DNA from: CAZJUP01 sp964549275
Lineage (GTDB): Bacteria; Fidelibacterota; Marinisomatia; Marinisomatales; TCS55
Reading direction: 5' to 3'
Assembly: GCA_964549275.1 (NCBI GenBank)
Contig: CAZJUP010000001.1
Span: 1 to 64,000, forward strand
Length of the DNA: 64,000 nucleotides
Positions within the stretch are counted from its first letter, which is position 1; each line of letters starts with the position of its first letter. A model generated the notes under the pieces. The model was not told the origin of the DNA, ran no database searches, and saw only the letters and a list, made by a program, of their open reading frames with translations. Of the stretch, positions 5,907 through 13,110 are shown piece by piece. The position numbers and the translations under genes were made by a program.

Positions 5907-7310
5907 GTGAAAATGAAAACAATAAAAATAGCACTGGGTTCTGATCACGGCGGGTATGAATTAAAATCCAGGATAAAGGATCATTTAATCAGTAAGGAAA
6001 TTGAAGTCATTGATTTCGGGACAGACTCCAATGAACCAGTTGATTATCCGAAATTTGCGAAAGCCGTTGCTAAAAGTGTATCAAATGGGGAAACAGAGAT
6101 AGGAATTATTATCGACGGTGCCGGTATTGGTTCATCAATGGTCGCAAATAAAGTTCCTGGTGTAAGAGCAGCCTTGTGTTACGATATCTCAAGTGCAAAA
6201 AATGCAAGAGTACACAATAATGCAAATATACTGACTCTGGGTGCCGGATTAATCGGCCCCCCGCTCGCAAAACAAATTGTTGATACTTTTCTAGAAAACG
6301 AATGTACGGCTGAACGTCATATGCGCAGAGTGGAAATGATAGACAGCCTAGATGAAATACCTTCAAACGGAACTCATCTAAATTCTAAAATCGGTGAAGA
6401 TGGATTTATAAATATTTCTACAGAAGACTTGACTAAAATAGTTGGGCGAGTAGAATCTATGATACATGCACCTGATTTGGAGAAACCCACTTATTCAGAA
6501 GAACATCCCAATTCGGAGATGGTGTGTCGGTGTGGTATTCACTTCGATCGCAAGCCGGAAACTCTTCGTCAATTTATGGATTTTGGAGTTTCCAGAATTG
6601 GGTATCATGACGGAACAGGATGTGAACTGATTCCAAGTGATATTGCACAGTGTATTGATCATACTTTATTAAAGCCGGATGCGACAGAAGAAGATATTCA
6701 ACGGATTTGCTCAGAGGCAAAGGAGTATAATTTTGCAGCAGTTTGTATTAGTCCAAGTTATGTAAAACTTGCGGCGCAAGAACTGGAAGGAACTCCTGTT
6801 GAAGTCTGTACTGTTGTTGGATTTCCTTCAGGAGCTCACCAACCGGAAATAAAAGCGATGGAAACAAGACGGGCGATTCGTGATGGCGCAAAGGAAATTG
6901 ACATGGTCATAAATATAGGTGCTTTAAAGAGTGGAAATGATGATTTAGTCTATAGAGACATTCGGGGTGTACGGGAAGCCTGCGTTGATGGAAGTGCTAT
7001 ATGCAAAGTGATCATAGAAGCGGCATATTTAACTGAGGATGAAAAAGTCAGGGCTATAAAACTGACCAAAAAAGCCCGAGCCCATTATGTTAAAACATCT
7101 ACAGGGTTTGGTCCGCACGGCGCAACAGCAGAGGATGTATCTCTTATGAATCAAATTGCCGGACAGGAAGGGATGGGTATAAAAGCCGCTGGTGGAATTA
7201 AATCACTTGATGATATGAAAGAAATGGTGGCCGCAGGAGCCACCCGTATTGGTGCCAGCGCCGGAATAAAAATAATTCAAGAAGCCAAATCTGTAACAAT
7301 GTCGAATTAA
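5907..7310 (+). CDS. RpiB-like / deoxyribose-phosphate aldolase (DeoC) fusion, BMC core enzyme
   Basis: The protein has 467 residues from GTG 5907 (ATG 5913 is equally possible). Residues 4-150 form an RpiB/LacAB isomerase domain (ALGSDHGGYELK, GAGIGSSMVANK). Residues about 245-460 form a class I DeoC aldolase with Asp332, the Schiff-base Lys396 (YVKTSTGF) and Lys426 (GIKAAGGI). DeoC splits 2-deoxyribose-5-phosphate into acetaldehyde and glyceraldehyde-3-phosphate. In SPU-type BMC loci, RpiB-like and DeoC proteins are the signature enzymes, usually as separate genes; here they are one chain. In the RpiB half, the catalytic Cys of E. coli RpiB is Asp70 (IIIDGAGIG), so isomerase activity or substrate may differ. 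The linker (155-244) contains an amphipathic helix (about 171-186, STEDLTKIVGRVESMI) resembling an encapsulation peptide, then a Cys-Arg-Cys motif (207-209) and Cys239. Confidence 0.88.
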   Translation: MKMKTIKIALGSDHGGYELKSRIKDHLISKEIEVIDFGTDSNEPVDYPKFAKAVAKSVSNGETEIGIIIDGAGIGSSMVANKVPGVRAALCYDISSAKNARVHNNANILTLGAGLIGPPLAKQIVDTFLENECTAERHMRRVEMIDSLDEIPSNGTHLNSKIGEDGFINISTEDLTKIVGRVESMIHAPDLEKPTYSEEHPNSEMVCRCGIHFDRKPETLRQFMDFGVSRIGYHDGTGCELIPSDIAQCIDHTLLKPDATEEDIQRICSEAKEYNFAAVCISPSYVKLAAQELEGTPVEVCTVVGFPSGAHQPEIKAMETRRAIRDGAKEIDMVINIGALKSGNDDLVYRDIRGVREACVDGSAICKVIIEAAYLTEDEKVRAIKLTKKARAHYVKTSTGFGPHGATAEDVSLMNQIAGQEGMGIKAAGGIKSLDDMKEMVAAGATRIGASAGIKIIQEAKSVTMSN

Positions 7311-7321
7311 CGCTTTAGACA

Positions 7322-7423
7322 ATGAGCCCGAAAATATATAATAAAATGGCATTAGGAAAAGTATCGAGAAATAAAGATGGATTTCGACTAAATCAATTAA
7401 TGGAATGGAGAAAAAAGTGGTAG
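7322..7423 (+). CDS. Possible 33-residue small ORF between fusion enzyme and BMC-T
   Basis: An ATG-initiated frame of 33 codons (beginning MSPKIYNKMALGK, rich in Lys, Arg and Trp at its end) fills the gap after the fusion gene and stops inside the start of the BMC-T gene. It could serve translational coupling or be chance. No family is recognised and no good Shine-Dalgarno is seen. Confidence 0.2.
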   Translation: MSPKIYNKMALGKVSRNKDGFRLNQLMEWRKKW

Positions 7424-8043
7424 ATCTAAGAGCTTACGTTTATTTGGATAAACTTCAACCGCAATACGCAGCTTTTTTGGGTACGGTTGCGAAGGGGTTT
7501 TTGCCCATTGCAGGGATGGCCTCACTTTATGTGGAAATATCACCTGGAATTGAAATCAACCGTATCACCGATATTGCGCTAAAATCGACGCATGTTACGC
7601 CGGGAATGCAAATTGTTGAACGATTATACGGGATGTTGGAAATTCATTCCAATTCACAAGCCGACGTTCGCCAGGCTGGCCAGGCGATTTTAGATGCATT
7701 GGAGTTAAAAGAATCTGACCGATGGAAACCTAAGATTTTTTCTAGGCAAGTTATCCGAAGGATTGACGACCATCAAACCCAGCTGATTAATCGAATGCGT
7801 CATGGAAATATGATTGTTCCCGGGGAATCACTTTTTGTCATGGAAGTCCAACCGGCAGCTTATGCAGCATTGGCCGCCAATGAAGCTGAAAAAGCTGCAG
7901 AAATCAATATTTTAGAAGTACGAACCTTTGGAAGTTTCGGACGCATTTATTTGGGGGGTGAAGAAAGAGATATCGATATTGCATGGCGCGCTGCTGTCAA
8001 TACGATTGAAGAAGTCACTGGAAAAGAAAATCATAACAAATAA
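7405..8043 (+). CDS. BMC-T shell protein, double (stacking, gated-pore) type
   Basis: The 212-residue tandem BMC-domain protein forms pseudohexameric trimers. The sequence (RAYVYLDKLQPQYAAFLGT, LPIAGMASLYVEISPGIEI, VPGESLFVMEVQPAAYA) closely recalls the stacking BMC-T of the Haliangium ochraceum shell, known for paired trimers with a gated central pore. Such pores are thought to pass larger substrates or cofactors. The family N-terminus begins just before LRAYVYLD, so GTG at 7417 may be the real start; a GGAG at 7407-7410 is ideally placed for it. The gene is part of the shell cluster, with BMC-H following after 23 bases. Confidence 0.9.
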   Translation: MEKKVVDLRAYVYLDKLQPQYAAFLGTVAKGFLPIAGMASLYVEISPGIEINRITDIALKSTHVTPGMQIVERLYGMLEIHSNSQADVRQAGQAILDALELKESDRWKPKIFSRQVIRRIDDHQTQLINRMRHGNMIVPGESLFVMEVQPAAYAALAANEAEKAAEINILEVRTFGSFGRIYLGGEERDIDIAWRAAVNTIEEVTGKENHNK

Positions 8044-8066
8044 TCTTAATAACGGAGGAAAAGAAA

Positions 8067-8378
8067 ATGGCTGAAGCACTTGGAATGTTGGAAACGAGGA
8101 GTTTTCCCGCTGCAGTGGAAGCTGCAGATGCTATGGTGAAAGCAGCAAAAGTCGAACTGGTATCATACGAAAAAACCGGTGGTGGTTACGTTAGTGTAAA
8201 CATCCGCGGGGATGTTGCAGCTGTAAAAGCTGCCTGTGAAGCCGGGAAAGCCGGTGCGGCCCGTGTTGGTGAAATCGTATCAGTTCATATTATTGCCCGT
8301 CCCCATGTAAACGTGGATGCAGTCATCCCCCTGGGACGAGAAAAAGAAGGCAAAGCTGAAATACGTAAAAAATCATAA
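8067..8378 (+). CDS. BMC-H shell protein (hexamer, main facet tile)
   Basis: This 103-residue single BMC-domain protein starts AEALGMLETRSFPAAVEAAD and has the pore-loop segment KTGGGYVSV and the C-terminal RPHVNVD stretch seen in the H. ochraceum BMC-H. It is the only BMC-H in the locus, so it should make up most of the facets. A clear Shine-Dalgarno (CGGAGGAAAAG) precedes the ATG. This is the strongest such site in the operon and fits a highly expressed shell tile. The C-terminus carries a short Lys/Arg-rich tail. Confidence 0.95.
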   Translation: MAEALGMLETRSFPAAVEAADAMVKAAKVELVSYEKTGGGYVSVNIRGDVAAVKAACEAGKAGAARVGEIVSVHIIARPHVNVDAVIPLGREKEGKAEIRKKS

Positions 8379-8392
8379 CCGATAACCGAAAC

Positions 8393-8689
8393 ATGAATCT
8401 GGCAAAAGTAGTGGGTACTGTAGTATCCACTCGAAAAGAGCAGAGCATGGAAGGACTAAAATTCCTGGTTCTTCAAAATGTTGATCTCAATGGAAATCCA
8501 AGAGATGGGTTTGTCGTTGCCGCAGATGCTGTAGGTGCAGGTGTAGAGGAGATGGTCCTCTATGCTACAGGGAGTTCTGCAAGGCAAACCGTAATGACGG
8601 ATAAACGTCCATGTGACGCTGTTGTGATGGCCATTGTGGATAATTGGGAAACCGGTGGTGACTTCATGTACAAAAAAGGGAGTAATTGA
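8393..8689 (+). CDS. BMC-P shell vertex protein (EutN/CcmL family), first copy
   Basis: The 98-residue pentamer-forming protein starts MNLAKVVGTVVSTRKEQ and contains VDLNGNPRDGFVVAADAVGAGVEEMVL-type strands typical of EutN/CcmL. It caps icosahedral vertices. Its last codons and stop form one arm of a long intergenic stem (8674-8804) that separates the first shell cluster from the aldehyde dehydrogenase gene. Three BMC-P genes are present in this locus, as in H. ochraceum. Confidence 0.93.
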   Translation: MNLAKVVGTVVSTRKEQSMEGLKFLVLQNVDLNGNPRDGFVVAADAVGAGVEEMVLYATGSSARQTVMTDKRPCDAVVMAIVDNWETGGDFMYKKGSN

Positions 8690-8804
8690 AACAGTATTCG
8701 AACTGACTGTTGTGATTGAAGACTCGGTGACAATCCCACTATTTCTATGGAGGTATTCACGAATTATTCAATCACAAACATGTTGTGTTCATTTACTCCC
8801 TTTT
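8674..8804 (+). ncRNA. Long structured intergenic RNA element in the BMC operon
   Basis: The outer stem pairs 8674-8690 with 8788-8804 (17 positions, one mismatch). An inner perfect 11-bp stem pairs 8710-8720 with 8767-8777. A small alternative hairpin (AACAGT/ACTGTT) is possible between them. The structure covers the BMC-P stop codon and ends about 30 bases before the aldehyde dehydrogenase start. There is no U-tract, so simple termination is unlikely. Control of transcript processing, stability or shell-to-enzyme ratio is a reasonable inference. Folding is deduced by eye only. Confidence 0.5.
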
Positions 8805-8833
8805 CTATGAATCATTGGAAGAAAGGATGAGTC

Positions 8834-10270
8834 TTGTCGCAGTTAACTGAACAACAGATAAATGATGTAGCCAAGCAAATCTATCAACTGTTGGAGAAGC
8901 CCGTGGCTTCTAGTATTACACATGAATCGATAGGTGACAATCGAGACATCGGTGTATTTCCGGATATTGATTCAGCTGTAAGTGCTGCAGCTAAAGCCTA
9001 TGATGAACTCCAAGAGATGAGTTTGTCTAAGCGTAAAGAAATTGTTGCAGAAATCCGAAAAAGTATGAATGCTCACGCTGAAGATTTAGCGCAACGTGCG
9101 TTCAAAGAGACGGGTTTGGGTCGGTATGAGGACAAAGTAGAAAAGAATCGTTTGGTCATAGAAAAAACGCCGGGGCCAGAAATTCTGGAACCCACCGTCT
9201 TTACAGGAGACAGAGGCCTTACACTTATGGAATTGGCTCCCTATGGAGTCATAGGAACCATCACTCCGGTTACCAATCCTACCTCTACCATAATCTGTAA
9301 TACCATTGGGATGATTTCAGCAGGGAATGCGGTGGTGTTTAATGTCCATCCGAGCGCGAAGGATGTGAGCACTTACAACATCATTCTGTTAAATCAAGCT
9401 ATCATGGCAGCAGGTGGACCGAAAAATTTGGTTACAACAATTCAGAGTCCAACAATTGAAAGCGCTCAGAAACTCATGAAGCATTCAAAGGTTCGGTTAC
9501 TCGTTGTTACCGGTGGCACCGGTGTTGTTAAGGAGGCGATGGCTAGTGGTAAAAGAGCCATATGTGCTGGACCGGGTAATCCTCCTGTGGTTGTGGATGA
9601 AACAGCAGATATTGAGAATGCCGCAAGAGCAATTGTCAAGGGTGCATCCATGGATAACAATATTATTTGTGTGGATGAAAAAGAGGTGTTTGTTGTCGAA
9701 TCCGTTGCCGATGAATTAATGAGAGCCATGGCGGCTAATAAGGCCTATGTATTGAATGCTCAGCAAGTATTTGAACTGGGGAAAGTGATTTTTGAAAAAA
9801 TAAATGACCCGGGAATGCCGGCAGTGATGAACAAATCTTTAATCGGGAAAAATATTCAGGAAATTCTCTCTAAAATCGGCTTGGATATAGCCAAGGATAT
9901 TCGATTGGCCATTGCTGATGTAAATAAAGACCATCCGTTGGTTTGGACAGAACAAATGATGCCGGTCCTGCCAATTGTTCGAGTTCCGGATGCTAAATCA
10001 GCTATCGACTTGGCTAAAAAGGCAGAACATGGGTTTGGGCATTCGGCTATAATGCATTCACGGAATATTGATAATTTGAGCAATATGGCCAGAATAATCA
10101 ATACCTCAATCTTTGTAAAAAATGGTCCGGCGCTCTCAGGGTTAGGGTATGAAGGAGAAGGGTATTGTTCATTCTCAATCGCCAGCCCAACAGGAGAAGG
10201 GATTACCACGGCAAGAAGCTTTTCAAGAGAAAGACGGTGTGTCATGGTTGACCATTTTAGAATTGTTTAG
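8834..10270 (+). CDS. CoA-acylating aldehyde dehydrogenase (PduP/EutE-like), BMC cargo
   Basis: The 478-residue enzyme starts at TTG 8834, after an AAAGGATGAG ribosome site. Residues 2-20 (LTEQQINDVAKQIYQLLEK) form an amphipathic helix followed by a flexible stretch, the usual form of a BMC encapsulation peptide. The catalytic domain follows, with catalytic Cys279 (NNIICVDEKEV) and NAD-binding segments (VTGGTGVVKEA, AGPGNPP). It should convert acetaldehyde released by DeoC, with NAD+ and CoA, into acetyl-CoA inside the shell. No phosphotransacylase (PduL) or alcohol dehydrogenase is encoded in this locus, so cofactor recycling must come from elsewhere. Confidence 0.93.
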   Translation: MSQLTEQQINDVAKQIYQLLEKPVASSITHESIGDNRDIGVFPDIDSAVSAAAKAYDELQEMSLSKRKEIVAEIRKSMNAHAEDLAQRAFKETGLGRYEDKVEKNRLVIEKTPGPEILEPTVFTGDRGLTLMELAPYGVIGTITPVTNPTSTIICNTIGMISAGNAVVFNVHPSAKDVSTYNIILLNQAIMAAGGPKNLVTTIQSPTIESAQKLMKHSKVRLLVVTGGTGVVKEAMASGKRAICAGPGNPPVVVDETADIENAARAIVKGASMDNNIICVDEKEVFVVESVADELMRAMAANKAYVLNAQQVFELGKVIFEKINDPGMPAVMNKSLIGKNIQEILSKIGLDIAKDIRLAIADVNKDHPLVWTEQMMPVLPIVRVPDAKSAIDLAKKAEHGFGHSAIMHSRNIDNLSNMARIINTSIFVKNGPALSGLGYEGEGYCSFSIASPTGEGITTARSFSRERRCVMVDHFRIV

Positions 10271-10318
10271 TTTAAATTTTGTTGTGATTAAATAGAGATA
10301 AGAACAAGGTAATTATTC

Positions 10319-10927
10319 ATGAAAAAGTATCCTGCAATCGCATTATTAGAATTATCCAGTATTGCAGCTGGTATTCGTACCGGAGATTCTATGGTAAAAA
10401 AATCCCCAATCAGTGTTCTAAAAACCGGTACTGTTCATAATGGGAAATACCTGGTTTTGATTGGCGGAAGTGTCGCATCAGTTGAAGAATCCTACCGAGA
10501 AGGAATCTGGATCTCTGAAGGAAATATATTTGATAAAGTTTTTCTACCCCGTATTCACCAGCAGGTTCATGATGGAATTCTTGGGGAAAAGATATCCTGC
10601 AGTCATGATGCTATAGGTGTTATAGAAACACTTTCTGTTGCCTCTACAATTAAATCCTCCGATGCCGGTGTCAAAGGGGCTGATGTCGACCTCATTGAAA
10701 TTCGATTGGCTGATGATATAGGGGGAAAGGCGTTTTCAATTTTCGGTGGGTCGTTAGAAGAGGTACAAGCTGCAGTTGATATTGCTAAATCTGCAGTGAC
10801 TGAAGAATCCTTCTGGTTCAGAGATATTATTATTCCGAATCTTCATAAAGATATGGCCAATCAAATTAATGGGTTTACTCCCTTTTCCCGGACCTCATAC
10901 GAGGGATTAAAAGCAGGAGAAATATAG
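10319..10927 (+). CDS. BMC-T shell protein, single (non-stacking) type
   Basis: The 202-residue protein has two BMC domains (about 5-95 and 98-190), beginning YPAIALLELSSIAAGIRTGD and with AIGVIETLSVASTIKSSDAG starting the second half. It resembles the single-layer BMC-T of H. ochraceum. Trimers replace hexamers in the facets and can carry distinct central pores or bound cofactors. No Cys cluster suggestive of an Fe-S site is seen; the single Cys is near residue 93. It ends one base before the next BMC-P gene. Confidence 0.9.
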   Translation: MKKYPAIALLELSSIAAGIRTGDSMVKKSPISVLKTGTVHNGKYLVLIGGSVASVEESYREGIWISEGNIFDKVFLPRIHQQVHDGILGEKISCSHDAIGVIETLSVASTIKSSDAGVKGADVDLIEIRLADDIGGKAFSIFGGSLEEVQAAVDIAKSAVTEESFWFRDIIIPNLHKDMANQINGFTPFSRTSYEGLKAGEI

Positions 10928-10928
10928 G

Positions 10929-11216
10929 ATGAAACTCGGAAGAGTGATTGGTACATTAACCCCATCGGTAGTTTATACTGGGTTAGAAAATGTTCCTATG
11001 GTATTGGTTCAGCCATTGGATAAGCATCAAAAACCCATAGGTTCTTCAATTGTTGCTGCGGACTCCACACGGATGGCCGGGCCGAAAGAGTTGGTGTATT
11101 ATGAGAGTTCTCGGGAAGCAGCACTGGCACTTGACCCTTGGTTTGTTCCTGTAGATGATGCGGTCGTGGGTATTGTTGATGATGTGCATCTTTTAGACCA
11201 AAAGGAAGCTACATGA
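10929..11216 (+). CDS. BMC-P shell vertex protein (EutN/CcmL family), second copy
   Basis: This 95-residue EutN/CcmL-type protein starts MKLGRVIGTLTPSVVYTGLE and has the VAADSTRMAGPKELVYYESS strand pattern. It is the most divergent of the three BMC-P copies in its middle loop. Its last four bases overlap the start of the third copy (ATGA at 11213), implying coupled translation. Confidence 0.92.
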   Translation: MKLGRVIGTLTPSVVYTGLENVPMVLVQPLDKHQKPIGSSIVAADSTRMAGPKELVYYESSREAALALDPWFVPVDDAVVGIVDDVHLLDQKEAT

Positions 11217-11482
11217 TTATCGGAAAAGTCTGTGGCGCCATGCACTCCACCATAAATCATAAATTTTATGATGAACAAAAATTATTGGTTGTAGATAAAT
11301 TACATCCAAATGGTAAACCTACCGGGGATTATTTAATTGCAGTAGACCAGGTTGATGCGGGCACCGGCGAAACAGTATTGGTTATTGATGAAGGCAATTC
11401 TGCCCGGCAGATTGTCAATAAAGACAATGCCCCGATACGCTCTATCATCATCGGGATAATCGATGATATTCATGTGCCCTAG
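11213..11482 (+). CDS. BMC-P shell vertex protein (EutN/CcmL family), third copy
   Basis: This 89-residue EutN/CcmL-type protein starts MIIGKVCGAMHSTINHKFYD and includes LIAVDQVDAGTGETVLVIDEG and the SARQIV motif, which is close to the first copy (SARQTV). It is the last recognisable gene of the BMC cluster. The following 124 bases separate it from an unrelated rRNA methyltransferase and show only a weak hairpin. Confidence 0.93.
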   Translation: MIIGKVCGAMHSTINHKFYDEQKLLVVDKLHPNGKPTGDYLIAVDQVDAGTGETVLVIDEGNSARQIVNKDNAPIRSIIIGIIDDIHVP

Positions 11483-11606
11483 TGGATCGTGTTTTTCCAG
11501 CAGCTTGTATTATTTTATTGCTGTCTGCCCTATATTTCTACGTGAAGAATTTGATCAAAATCATTCAAATACATCTATACACCTTTTTCATTGATCGGGT
11601 CAGGTT

Positions 11607-13013
11607 TTGAACGATAGTCCGGTAAAAAAAGGCCAGGAAATCAATCTTAAGATTGAGTCTCTTGCCTATGGAGGGAAGGGAATAGCCCGGGTTGGTAATT
11701 TTGTTACTTTTGTGAAAAATACTATCCCGGGGCAAACTGTCCGAGCATTGATATATAAAAAACGTAAAGGATTTGCTGAGGCTCGTCCATTGGAAATTGT
11801 GGAAGAGTCTTCTGCTTTTGTTCCACCTCAATGTCGCCACTTTCCCATATGTGGAGGCTGTAAAGTGCAACAGTTGGAATATCATGAACAAATTAATCAA
11901 AAACAAAAACAGGTAGTTGATATATTTCAAAGGCAGCTTGGAATATCCTCTTTTGAAATTGATGAGGTTATACCAGCAGAGAAATCCTTCCATTACAGGA
12001 ATAAAATGGAATTCACTTTTTCCAACCGAAGATGGGTCATGAAAAATGAACCGGAAGGAACTGACACCTCTTTTGCATTAGGAATGCATATCCCCGAGCG
12101 GTGGGACAAAATTTTGGATATAAAGGAATGTCATATAATGCCGGAAAAGGGTTGGGCAATATTAAATCGAGTTCGACAATTAGCTATAGAGTTAAAGCTT
12201 AAACCCTACGATGTGAAAACGCATAATGGTTTTTTACGGCATTTGGTATTTCGTTTTGGACAAAGAACAGAAAACCTTATGATTAATCTAGTAACGTCTT
12301 ACGAAAACCTCGACTTATTAACACCATTAACAGAGACGCTTATTCAAGAATTCCCGGAAATAACAACCCTCGTTAACAATATCAATACACGAAAAGCAGA
12401 TGTGGCATTTGGAGAATATGAAATTTTACTCCAGGGGCCTCCAACTATAGAAGAAAAAATCGGGGAATTAACATTTGAAATTTCGTCAAATTCATTTTTT
12501 CAAACCAATTCAGATCAAGCTGAAAAACTGTACGAAGCTGCTTTAGACGGCGCCGGTTTAACCGGAAACGAAATTGTATATGATCTTTATTGTGGCACAG
12601 GATCCATTTCGCTTTTTCTGGCTCAAAAAGCTAGAGAAGTTCATGGGTTTGAAGTCATCGTATCAGCGGTTGAAGATGCAACCCGAAATTCAGTGAGAAA
12701 TGGAATCAGCAATGTCCATTTTCATGTGGCGAATTTGGATAAATATTTTAAAAAGGGACGTGTAGATAAAAAATTCCCAAAGCCAGATGTGATTCTAATT
12801 GACCCGCCTAGAGCGGGGATGCACAAAGATATGGCGAATCAGATTCCTTATTTCGGTGCGAAAAGAATTGTTTATATTTCTTGTAATCCGACCACACAAG
12901 CCAGAGATGCTGAAATACTCATTAAGCATAGTTATAGATTGAAATCATTAAAACTCGTGGACTTATTTCCCCATACCCCCCATATTGAAACAGTGGGAGT
13001 TTTCGAAAAGTAA
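11607..13013 (+). CDS. rlmD: 23S rRNA (uracil-5-)-methyltransferase, RlmD/RumA family
   Basis: The protein has 468 residues from TTG 11607. An N-terminal TRAM domain (about 5-65) is followed by the Cys cluster CRHFPICGGC (about 76-85), which binds a 4Fe-4S cluster in RumA. The SAM-dependent methyltransferase domain has the motif LYCGTGSISLFLA, DPPRAG, and the catalytic Cys in ISCNPTT near the end. It methylates uridine at C5 in 23S rRNA; which uridine (U747 or U1939 type) cannot be read from the sequence. It shows no functional link to the BMC genes upstream. Confidence 0.9.
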   Translation: MNDSPVKKGQEINLKIESLAYGGKGIARVGNFVTFVKNTIPGQTVRALIYKKRKGFAEARPLEIVEESSAFVPPQCRHFPICGGCKVQQLEYHEQINQKQKQVVDIFQRQLGISSFEIDEVIPAEKSFHYRNKMEFTFSNRRWVMKNEPEGTDTSFALGMHIPERWDKILDIKECHIMPEKGWAILNRVRQLAIELKLKPYDVKTHNGFLRHLVFRFGQRTENLMINLVTSYENLDLLTPLTETLIQEFPEITTLVNNINTRKADVAFGEYEILLQGPPTIEEKIGELTFEISSNSFFQTNSDQAEKLYEAALDGAGLTGNEIVYDLYCGTGSISLFLAQKAREVHGFEVIVSAVEDATRNSVRNGISNVHFHVANLDKYFKKGRVDKKFPKPDVILIDPPRAGMHKDMANQIPYFGAKRIVYISCNPTTQARDAEILIKHSYRLKSLKLVDLFPHTPHIETVGVFEK

Positions 13014-13110
13014 TTTTAATTATGCCTTAGGCTTTTTGTCATTATTTTTCCGGGAAGATGTCCAAAAATCTGCTCATTATTTCTCCTGCGGTTTGAATTA
13101 AATTCTTCTA

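Noticed and set aside
8747..8830. 27-codon ORF inside the structured BMC intergenic region
   Set aside because: It runs through both stem arms, has no recognisable sequence character and ends next to the dehydrogenase start; more easily explained as chance in a structured RNA.
8709..10290. Shared 9-base word GTTGTGATT at 8709 and 10281, before two BMC genes
   Set aside because: Only nine bases match and the second copy has no partner arm; chance is likely in AT-rich gaps.
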